Positions 41,001 to 53,000 of a stretch of DNA of 64,000 nt are shown one piece after another. The DNA is taken from positions 919,616-983,615 of the forward strand of contig CAXAMN010015335.1 of NCBI GenBank assembly GCA_963970005.1, read 5' to 3'. Both the position numbers and the translations under genes were made by a program. Each line of letters starts with the position of its first letter. Within the stretch, counting starts at the first letter, position 1. This DNA comes from Durusdinium trenchii. Its lineage: Eukaryota; Sar; Dinophyceae; Suessiales; Symbiodiniaceae. The notes below the pieces were generated by a model that searched no databases, was not told the origin of the DNA, and was given only the letters and a program-made list of their open reading frames with translations.

Positions 41001-44000
41001 ATATGATTGGTGGTTTCTCGGTGGTGTGGCTAGTGACCGGAAAATGTAATACAATGTAATTAGGTTAGGTCCGGTACATGAATGACGACCTTTCTACTGT
41101 AGGATAATAAGTGTATCGGTGTAAATCGCCCTTTCACGGACACCAAATGCGTGCCCTATGATATATACAGTACCAGGTCTACTGTACTGGAGGTGTCTGT
41201 ACAAATGCTGGCGGTGCTCTGGTGAAGGTTGCTAATGCAAGCTTGTGCAACAGATCGCCTCTATGCATGACTGGGGCGCGTGCTTGCTGGCGAATGACCA
41301 GGTCAGATTTGTGTGTGGTTCTCACTTGCACACGACTTGACTGGCCAATGAAGTCGCTCCATGACTTCTTGAGGATCAGACTGGGCGATGAACATATCTT
41401 CTTCTGCGACCGGCAGGGGGTTGGTCTACGGTCCGGCGACCGGCATCCACAGGCCAAGCGAACGAGGTGAACCGTCCTCACGCAACTGCAAGGCTTCGCG
41501 GTCTTCCGGCAAATAGCCCGCCTCGGTCGGCTGTTTCCTGCACTTAGACTTGGTCCTCAGCCTCTTGAGGATAGGGCGTCAATGGTTGCAAGAACAAACA
41601 ACTCTGCAGCCCCTCCATGTCAATCCCAGAACAGGGCTCTAAACGAACACCAAAAAAGTACTAAAACACGTACAAGTACTAAAAGCTCCCGCTCCCTCCA
41701 AACAGGGGCCTTTGCAGCCCACCCCAACCCACCTCGCGCTCCCTGGGCCTGTGCAGACAGAACGTGCATTCAGAATCATCCAGAGAGTCAGAACACACCG
41801 GGTTAAGCCACAACCAACTCCATAGTGACATAGAAAATTAAAGATACGAAAAAACAACTACGAAAAAGTCTCCAAGTCGAATTCCAGTGTCGAACGAACG
41901 AGTTGTCAAGTCTTTGTTCGTGCGCATACATGTTTGAAAAACCTCTGGCCTATGCAGCCACCAAAAAGTATCGAAAAAGCTCCTCCGGGCGGTCGACACA
42001 AACCAACGGCGACGCGCACAGCTCGAAAAACGACGCTGCCAAGGTGCTGGGTTGAAGACCGACTTGAAGGGCCTCAGCTCCAGTGGCAAGGCCCGGCTGT
42101 CGATGGTCTCAGCCTTCTCCTCTTCCATTGTGATGAGCGACTTCATGTAGTTCATCCTGAACAAGAACAAGAGGAAGTGTCCACAACAAACCTCCACAGC
42201 CCCAATGCATCCACGATGTGTCATCTAACCCTTCAATTAAAGCTCACCAACTGCCCAAAACTGGTTAGCAAACAAACCCTATAAAAGCGTATATACGCTC
42301 ATCATGGAAGTGCATGGCACGGGAAAGGTGCTTTACCACGTTCCAGCCGTGAGTGACGAGTGACGCCGTGATATCACTTCCACTTCTGTGAGAACTTCAC
42401 TCACTCAACTTCAATCGCCTCCCCTCCAACTGCTCCAGGTGTCTGTTCCTGTCGCCGCTGTTCTCGTTCCACCTGCAACTCACGTGCACGATCCTCGGGT
42501 GTCTCCTCCTCGAAGATCGTCCTGTCGAAGGTCACCCGCCGACAGGAGAGACAGGAGAAACCCCTGGGAGAGAATGACCCATACACTCCATGGGACTGCT
42601 ACATATGCACCTCCCCTGGGAGAGAATTACCCATTCTGCTATATATGCCGCCCCATTGACCCCCCTGGCACCACCCCTGGCCTGATCAGCATGTCGCGTC
42701 GCGTCTGGGTGATATAACCCAGCTGACCACCCGCCTAGTCAGAGTGTACATCCCCAAGCGATCCCTGGACAAAAACCACGCGACCAACACAAGATGACAC
42801 TAAGAACGACGTGTTCAGAAACACCAGGTGTCTTGAGGTTGAGCACCCGGTGTCTTGAGGTTCCGCGAAACCCTGGAAAGCCAAAACAGGTTTTGGATTG
42901 ATGAGCCCCTTCCTTTTTCAGGTTCCGGGTGCCCATAGATCTAATTAGGGACCTCTATGCTTGGCCTCACAAACAAGAACAGGAGTTGTGGGAAATCTCA
43001 CATTACTGGAAGAGTCCAACGGGTGAATGGAGCATCCTGCCACCCAAATTCACAGTTTGATCGAAGTTCATGGCGGTTCTATCTTGATACACCCTGTAGG
43101 GGACGCTCTTTTCTCATATCCAACTCTCAGTGTTGACTCATGCAATCTGTTTGTTTGGTGAGTGTCCAATCTAAGAATCTATACAAACCATCCATGGATG
43201 GAATATATATAGTTAACTTATATACATTATGAATAGATCGTAGAAGAACTCCCTCAGTTTCAACGTGGAAAATGCAGGTTAACCTCTTTCACCCGCCCTG
43301 GGGATACTAATCCACCCAAAAAGGTTAAAAGGCTGTCCACTTTTCCTTGGTAGGTCAGTCAATGGTTTTCTTCTCTGTAGTATCAACTAGTCCAGTACAT
43401 TTCAGTCTGATATGGATGGTCTAGTGGAATAATTACAGTATATTCCAGTCTGATATGGATGGTCTAGTAGAATAAGACCAGTATATTCCAGTGGTCTGAG
43501 TGGTCTGGGGTAGGACAACCCCTCCACCAGCCCAAACCCCTTCCCCTCCCCACCTGCCTTGCCCCCAACGGTGCTCCTGGAAGCACAGGCACGGATCGCC
43601 TTATCCACGCCTTTCTTGATCCGGTTCTCCTCACAGAACCAGGACAGAACAGGGGCTTAAACGGCTTAAGCAAGCAAGAATCGCCTGACTCTTGACCTCA
43701 AAATGAAGGTCACAAGTGGGAGAATCGCCTGAGAATCACTTGAGAATCACCCCAAAACTAAGGCTATCATTGAACTTGACATACAGTAGTCGATTCGCTA
43801 CTGATCATCCACTCGCCACAACCTTCCACCGGCGAATCCTTCGTTCGTCTTGAGCATCTCTCCACCCGTCTCTCCACCCGTCCGGGTGCGCCTGGGCGCT
43901 GTAGGGATAATCCAACGAAACTCCTTCGTACCACGTGCCTGGACGGACGGAGCAGCGCCTTCCAAGAAGGGGACCAGTGCAGGGCGGCGAACGCCAAGCG

Positions 44001-47000
44001 CCGAAGAAGAACACATCGCCCCAGGTCTCGTGGAACCGTGGAATGCCCTGAAATGCCCCCAAAAGGCCTAAGCAACATCTATCTAACCAAATCTAACCCA
44101 GCGGGGAAAGGACCTTTCATTGTCCAAAGAAGTCCAAACATCTTCACACTGTTTGACTCATCTGACTCTGGTAGGTCGGCCGAGTGCTCTGGTAGGTCGC
44201 TTCACCCAAGCATGGGCAGGTCAGTGCATATCACCCAAAGAACTAATTAGTTCATAGTTCAAACTATTTCTTCACCACTGGTCTAAGCCCTTAAACCTTC
44301 ATCATGTTTTTGGGAAGAAATGCGCAGCCGACTCAACCTGCCTGGAGTGGAGCTGGAACTAGAGCAGTGGAACGGCATCCCGAAAACACACATTCCTGAT
44401 ATTTCAAAGCCAGGATGCAAGGGTAGAGTCGATTTAGACTCTGCCGGCTCTCGCCAATCCTCAGCATTTGCCAGGAGGCCAGGAGGTTTGCAAACAATGC
44501 TTTGGATCAAAAGCGGGCCACATCTTTAAAGCGACCATGATCTCATAGGCTTCTGGTGTTCCCCCAAGTATCAATCATGAACGCCGAAAGCCATTGAGCA
44601 TGCAAAGAACTACTCTCACAAACCCTGTATCATTCAGATTCCATGCGTCTTGTGTGTGTCTTGTTTTCGAGAAGCCATCTGCTCAGCCTCCTTCCTCTCC
44701 TTCCCCCCCCCCCCACACAGGTCCCCTCGACCCGGCTATGTTCCGCCTCCCAATCCCCACCACAAATGACCAAGAACAGGTGTTCCACTTGTCCTGGGTA
44801 GGCCATGACTCCAGGATGTTTAAGGGAAACCCTCCCAATCGCCCCCTAAAAGAAGGTGACCTGAAGGCTTAGCCGCGGACTTCCGGTGCACCACCTGGAT
44901 CCCCAAGGTTCGCCGAAGACGCTCGCAAAAGAAGGCCCCAAACCTGGACCGTCCAAGGGGCAAGGCCCCCTCATCTCCGAAGGGCTTCATTTGAAGCGCG
45001 GTGCCTTGCAGAAGCAAACGGAGCGACAGGAACAAGTGGGTTCCCCAAGTCAGGTGAAAAACTGTGTTCCAAGCATGATTATTGCTCTAAAATTTAAAAG
45101 GCGTTCACGTTCAAATGTTTCGTGGAGTCACTATACCAATATAGTATCCCATAAGTACTATACCACACCAAGCTCAAAAGAAAACCGCCCTTGAGTACTG
45201 AACCTGCTCCCTTACACAACGATCTCACAGAAGGGATCCAACTGAAAATTTGGACATCAACCGGTTTCAAGGTGCTGCAGCATGATACTTACATCAACAG
45301 TATAATAGAACCTCAAAACTAGGCGGTTCAGAGTGCTGCTTTTGTCCAAGCAAGTCCGGCTCCACACATGCAAGCATTGAAGTAGCCACAGAATATACAG
45401 GATTGACTTTTGAGGCGTTCCGTCTGGACAACAAACAGAAGCTAATTCCCCAAGGCACGCCAAGCCTTCAAGTTCTTTCGGCGGTCCATCAAGCTGTGTG
45501 TGCAGCCACAACAGGTTATATCAGGTTATATACCAGTATATCTTAGCTATATATATTGTAATATATACAATAAGAAATATATACTAGGTCGTTACACTAA
45601 TACATATCTCCTCTTGGGAGGGACATCGGCCTCGTCTTTCGTTCCTTTCTGGCGCACGTCCCCGACCAATACCTGCGCCGATCGTCTGTACCGTCTCCAC
45701 ATGTCTCAACCGACGTTGTCTCTCGGTTCCACGTTTCTCGGCCTTGAAAGAGTTCCACCGGTTTCTCCAAGACTCGGATGGCAATGAAGGGTTGCAGAAT
45801 CTCCTGGTGCCAGCAAAACCCGCCTTTTTAGTGACCGTCACGGCGGCTGCCGGGATTTCAGTATCAGTGATCAAATGGTGAAACACCATCTCAAGAGGCA
45901 AAGAAATAGGGGTAGCGCGCGTGGAAAGGCGGAGTTTTCATTTGCACCACTAGACTCAAGTGTTTGTGAACATGCCGCCAAGATATGCCAAGTGTCTGCC
46001 TTGACACAGGCACATGCCGGTTGTCCCTGACTGACATGTTCTCAAAAAGGACAAGTATCTTAGAAAGTGAAGATACCTCATGTTTACAACACGGCTCCAC
46101 TCCACCCACTCCAGTTCATACAAGGTCCCTATTCTGTCACCTATTCACACCAGTGCGCCTCCTCCACTCGATATGCCCCACCCAAAAACATCGGTCCTTG
46201 TCCGGGACCTTCACATTGATCTTCCGGACCTGAATGTCCAAACGTCCGCATCCGCCGCCGCAAAGAAACGCCACGGTCAGCATGGGGACGGTGCCAATGC
46301 GTCCAAATTCCGTGGGCCGAATCACTTGGAGGATGAAAGAAATAATCTCCCGAGCCGTCTTTGCAAGGATTACTAGTAACCTTTGCAGCCGGTTGGTTTC
46401 GAGTGGGGTGTCTCCAATCTCCGAACAGGTTTTGCAGGTGATCCACGGGCTCCTGGACAGGAACATTGTGAAGATGTAGTATAAGATGTATAACTTGGGC
46501 CTATCCTACTAGCAGTAACCGTGGATGTTTCCGCTTTGCATCTTCACGAAGTGGAATTCACTTCCAAACAGTTGGTCAGTGTTCACGATGATGGTTCAGT
46601 TGCAGGCCTTTCTCTAACATATATAAGTGGTTTGGCTGCAAGCTCGGCCCAAGTCTCATGGGACCAACTCTGCATAGCTAGCTAGGAAGAAGTGTACCAG
46701 TGACAATCGATCATCCCAAGTAAAGGGTTGAATATGAAAACATCTGAAACCTTAAGTAAACCACTTAGCATATCTCTGATGGTTTCTGATGGTCTCTGGT
46801 CCGGCGATGTTAACTGAAACCAAGCCAAACGGTTTTTTTGACTGTCGGAACTCTCCAGCGAACCTCCAGACTGGACCGGCATCCCCAGCTGACGGTCTTG
46901 CAGGGCCCAAAACGGGCGGAGCAACTTCTGTTGGGCCCCCATGCCTATCAAGCATGGATCAAACATCGAAACCCAGACCAAATCCCACCATGGGCCACCC

Positions 47001-50000
47001 AAGACCCAAGACCCATGAAATTAAATATTCGAGGACTTCAACAAACAAAACCATGTGTTCTTTTCTTTTAGTTTTCCCGGTGTTTGTTTTTTGTTCCGAA
47101 GGAGGGCCTGGAAGAACTCAAGATTCCGGCAGCCCTGATGCCTGAGTTGACGCCAGCAGCGGCAAACACTTGGAATGGCGGCTGTCCGGAAAAGAGGAAG
47201 CAAGAACTTGCTTAGGTCCATCGGTGATGTGGAATACGATCCTAAACCTTGGAATTAGAACACCTGGAATAAAACGCACTTCTAGGGCGGCGTGGCGTTG
47301 AGATCCCAAATTCGTGAGTGGAGAACTCAGACTCATACTCTGAGTTCGTGCGTTGACTTAGTCTGGCAGGATCTACCAACATAATCTCCTTCATATAGTG
47401 GCTTTCATCCCGGCACTCAAAAGAATATGAAACGGGGTCACAAAACCCACTGTCGCAGCCCACTGTTGCGCAGGGCGCCCGCAACCTGGTTTCAAACACA
47501 TCTGTTTTTTGGGAGGTCCCCTGAGCATCGCCAGGTTGCCCTAGAGCATCCGTCCTCCACTTGTGGCAGTGATCGTCCTTATTGTCCTCTTGGCCTTCAT
47601 GCACCAACTTCTCCTTGGCGCAAAACAACCAAAACCGCGCGGCGCCAAACCGCTTGTGCCGTTCAGCTGGCACAAAGGACTTGGTGAGTTCACGTGGTGC
47701 TTTCAGCCGGAGGGGCGTGTGTTGATTCCGTCCCCCGGCCACGCGTCAACCGACACGGCCCGACCACCACCAAAGCAACACAAGCCGACACAACCTGCGC
47801 CTGCTCGGTGGTTTGGTCCATCAAGCCGACTTCCGCCGATCTGAAAGGTGTGTGTAAGATGATGGTAAAGGTGTCTTCCGATTGTTTCACTTATTCCAGT
47901 CCCAGAGTCCCATGGATGGTTGGGAAACACATGCGTGGAATGCTTGAGACGATGGTTAGCTGCTTGAATGCTCTTGGCGGTTTGGTGGTGGCAAAGGTCC
48001 TAGCAGCTGGCACCAGCGACCACCCCATCCCCATCCCCATCTTCGGAAGCCAGCTCGACTTCACCAAGCGGCATACTTAAAGTTCATCGAGTAGTACCTG
48101 GATGCGGCTGCAGTCTCTACCGGAACAACCATATTTGTTGCCTTGTCCGGGTGTTGCACCTGGCTTCCATGAGAAGAAACCGACATCGTCTGAGCCACAA
48201 TCCCAGCAGCCATTGTGGCCCATTTTGGAGCTGCAATTTGCGATTGAAGCGGCGTTTATCATGTTTATCATCAACAGGGAAACATGAGGGCATTTCCATG
48301 GCTTAGTTCATGTAGTTTGGCGTGAAAGCATTCAAACTCGACTTCCAAAAGAACCACACTCAACAAATCAACAGGACATAAACTCAAACGATACTGAGCT
48401 ACCATTGCATTTGCCACTTCGTACTTGCATGACGTGTACTTGCATGCCTCCTGGTGAAGAAAGGGTTTCTTCCACGAACCCTCTCCATCTCATCTAGTGG
48501 TTCCCACCACTGCCACTTGTGGTCAAGATGCTTGCTTGGTGGCACTCCAGTGGGGTCGGCGGGTTGCGGCTTCTCGAACTTCTTCACCTTGGCGGTGGAC
48601 CCGGCACCGGGTCGGACGGCCCTGGACGGCTGACGCTGTTCCACCTGGGCTACACCATCCAAGCAATCTACAATTGAGATTACAGACCCTGAACAGTGTG
48701 GATCAAGGATCAAAGAAAGATCAAAGAAAGATCGGGGTAAAGGACCCCAGGCCACCCGTGGATGTTCAGTGAGCAAACCCATCCCCCAAAAAGAGGTTAA
48801 AGGTTGTCCACTGACTGGATAGGTGTTTGTGGGATAAATCGGCTGTCGCCTCCTCCCCAACAGATTCTGCAGAAATGCTGGCGGACCAAGTGTAGCAACA
48901 TGTAGCAACAATGAGGGGGCTGACTGACTCCATGGCTTTGCTTGCAGAACCGGGGTCTAGCGGCCTATAGACTACAATGGGTATATAAGTTGAACTTGGA
49001 GGGTCGGCTTCCATGCATCCAAATAGATGTGCTGTTGATCTATCAGAAAGGTCGCTCTATCTCCAAAATAGCACCAACGAATGGAATGTGCCACTCGTCC
49101 TAGATTCGCCTGCCTTTCTCCATGTGTGTGTTTGCTGCATGTATGTATACATGAGCCCTGAAACATTGATGAACTCAGGCGCGTAGTACGCGTTTGGGTG
49201 ATGAACGCCAACGTTCACGCGTACGGGTCCCGTCCGGCAATCCCGGTGGCCCGTACATTCACCACCGGGTCCTCATGGCCGTTGGGGATCAAGTCCCTTA
49301 GGCCGTACCTCAGACGATCGGCGAGGTTCCGGCGGGTTCAGAGGTGAAGCCATGCAGGTGAAGTGCCTCCTGTTTCTGATTGGTAGAGGACAGATTGGTC
49401 TTCCAGGGTCCCATGCCATCCACTTCCACCATGTTTTCTGTGTTCGTTAAGAGTGTAATAGTAAGATCCATTTCTGGGCGGGTGATGTTGGATCCAAGGG
49501 CGGTTGCATGGAACAAAACGGTTGCGAAGTCCGGACCGGGATCGGCCACCGCGCAAAAAGACCAAAGACTAAGTCTTGTTCAGGCCGAAGGTGCAAGGAA
49601 AAATGGAGCGTGGCCTTCTTGAGCTTTGAGAAGTGACGCTTGGGGTCGAATTCTTCCTGGCGCCGTCGAATTGGAAGCTCTGCATCTCTGACCCATATAG
49701 GGTCCAGGTACCTCTTGAGGATGGTCTTGGAGGTGAAAGTACTTCCTGAGGATGGCTGAGGATGGTCTTTGGGGCCAAAGGACGTCCTCAGGATGGTCAT
49801 GGACCCTTAGGGTGAGTTGGAAACAGGGTGGGTAGGAACCGGCTGGAACCCATCCGAGATGGGTTCTGCACGTAGATTCTAGACCAGCAAATCGGAAGCT
49901 AGCGGCACTTCCATGGCCCATCCTGGCATCAGCTCCGCTCATGGTCTTTGAACCTGGAACTGCATGACAAGGAACCGAAAAAGTCCACTCCAGCTAGAAT

Positions 50001-53000
50001 TCAGAATCCAGGCTGTGGGCCGTGGCAAAACTGTGTCCATGTGTTTCACCTCACTTCACATCACTTCACCTTGTGTTCACCACGGTTCCGTCACCCTCCT
50101 CATCCCCCACCGGTCTTCACCCCGTTCACCGCAGAAGGCGCCTCGGGGACTGGCCACATCTGGATCGCCGGCAGGTCGGCGCGGAACTTGCTGTGCAGCA
50201 GCTCGAAGCCGATCAGAACTTCACCTGAGATCGGGGAGAGATCGGGTTTGTGACTGGATTTATAGGGTTCAGGCAAAGACCGGGTAACCCAAACCCTCAC
50301 CTGGGGCACCGATAGGGGTCCGGAAAAACTGTTGGTGGCCAGCGCCGCCCGGCGCTTTCCAAGGCGGAACCGGAACAGGCCTGGGGCGTGGTGGGTGGTT
50401 TTGGTCATTTTAAGGTAGTTCGAAGCAACCTGAAGCCAAGAGTTTGGCAAAAAGAAGGCCCAAACAAGAACCAAAGGATGCCCATCTGAACGCGCATGTT
50501 GCCATCTTCCGAAGTTCACAGCTAATATCTAAGTAGGCAGTAATATATCGGTTTTGGGGTCCAAGAACATGGGTGAATGGGTTGAGGGATGAACTTTTCC
50601 GCCAAGGAAGGCCCGACAAAAATACACACTCGAGAATACACGACAGGATGGCACTCTGCACTCTTCGCCATCTTGAGGGCCAATTTCAAGAAGTCACTGG
50701 GCCCAACAGAGCTTCCTCACATACCATGGCGTATTTCTCTTCGGTTCGTTCCCCGCTCCACCGTCTCACTTCAGGCTCCGCCTTGCTCCGCCTTGCTCCG
50801 CCATCGCCGGCACCGCTCAACCGCTCAACCGTCCGTCCGGGTCGGACCGGAACCGAGAGGCCCATGGCCACGCTGCCATAGTTGCCGCCGAAGAGTTTCA
50901 CCCATTGGGGCTGCAACCTCCGCTGGAAGCGCAGAAGCGCGCCGGGACGGCGCCGAACGTGTCTGCGGAACGTGGCGGGGGCAAACACGGATGGAGTTCG
51001 GAGCGGAAAACGAGAGGAAAAAACAAGAAGGCACCGGTGTCAACGGTGTTTGTTGGGGGGATCTGTTTTTGGCCTGGGTTTCCCGTTTCAGGCATGGGTG
51101 TAGGAAGGAACCATGAAGAAATGTAAACTCAACAATTCAACAACCATGTAGGAAGGAACCAGGAAGGAACCATCAACAATTCAACAAGCAAGGGGGCTTT
51201 TTGGGGTTCGAAACGGCATGTCAAACGGCCAGGTTCGGGGGATCAAGCAACATCAGCCGTACGAGACTTAGTCTCCAGAGGTGGCTTCCTTCGTCGAGAA
51301 GAAGCAGGGGCGAATCCGGCCGACAGGGAGCCAGTGGTACCGAACCTCAGGTTCGGCTGAGGTTCGGTACGACTGGACCCTCCTGGCACCTACAGTGACT
51401 GTACTACAGTTTTTCCAATGTGTGAAGGCACCACTGGATCCCCATAGATGCCATGGGGTCAGAGGTGAAATGCAGCGCGTCTCGACCCTTTCCCGATGTC
51501 CCGATCCACCGACACCGCCGCAGATCGCGCAGATCGGCGCCGCAGCTCGACCCGTCCAGCAGCCGATACGGCTCCCATCGTCCCATGTTGTCCTTCTGCC
51601 GCATGTACCTCAGTTGCCAAGGAGGTGGTGAATGGTCATGGGGCCAATCAGCATGTGTCCCTCACGTTTGCCCCGGTGTTTTGAGTGAGAGGTGGAGCGG
51701 TGCTTAATGCTCTTCCCAGCGGAGCATTTGTGCAGAGTTCATCGATATAGTGACACTATGTACACTGGCCATCCAATTCATCTTGACCAGAATCAACATA
51801 TATACGAGCCCCCTGGAACTGCCGGGGTATCATGAAGGCCCCGATCCGTTCGCCAAGCTGCTCATATGTGCACACTGTCTTCCCAATGTCCCGGTCGTTC
51901 CTCAGTACAAAGCAGCACAAACAAGACACTGTCTAGATCCTTTAAGACACATCACCTCCCAGCCCATATGGCCGACCTACCCACCCACCAACCCAACCCA
52001 GCAACAACTCCCACCCTGACCTCTCTCAAATCTGCCGGGGCTCTTTACTCCCAGGATGGTTTGACTGTCCAGCAGCGTCACCGTGATTGGCTCCATCGTC
52101 GGAGGTTCTTTGGGATGATCAGAGCCTTGGAAAAGCGCCATTCTCGGCGGAAGAGGAGGAACATGTTGCTGAACGTGGCACTCACCCTTGGGATATCTAT
52201 ATCTATAAGCTGCATCTATATATCTATAATAATATCTATCTAGACTAGACCCAAACAGTCCATGACATGGGACTGGAATCTGTTGCTACTTCGACTGACC
52301 CCAGGTCAATCCACCTCCCCAGCTGGTTTCAAGACAGGACTGCCAGTCCCAGATAGGTCGCGTTTGGGTTTTCAGGAGTTGATGTGTGGCATCCAATGCC
52401 AGGTAAGTCCCAAAGCATCAGACTGGAAAACATTGTCCCAGGTGGTTTCAGAAGCCAATATATGCTACCATACATACATGGTGTTTTCTTAGGGCGGGGG
52501 GTTGGGTCATCACCCAAGAGGCATAAGGTCACCTTCAACTCCAAGGGCTTCATCCACATGGGCCGCACCTCGCACACATGCGCACGCTGCACGTCCATTC
52601 TCGAGGTGTTGGGAGGGGATCGACGCAAGGAGCAAGAGGGACCAAGGAACGGGAGAGGTTAGGTGGCCCAACCTGGGTCGAGCCGCAGGTTTACATAGAG
52701 TCAGGATTCTCTTCTTTAGCATGGGAGATCGGGAAGTTTCTGGTCAATAAATAGGGAAAAGTGGATTCATTGGGGAACTGGGAGTCGGCACTCAGAGGCC
52801 CGAAATGCTGGAGAACGTCGCACCTTACATCACCTTACCCACTTACCCAACTCAGGACGGTATACCATGGCATATTCCATTACCAGCAACAGTGGATGAT
52901 GTGTGTTAGGTTGCAAGCCTTGCTCCAACGTAGTGACACTCTTTTACCGACTCTTCCTCGGAACGGGGCGGGTGCCCACTGCCTAACGTTGCTTTCGAAA

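Noticed and set aside
43823-44047. DysF domain
   Set aside because: The W/R-rich end looks similar, but DysF lies before C2D in ferlins and this segment comes after it; the motif is also incomplete.
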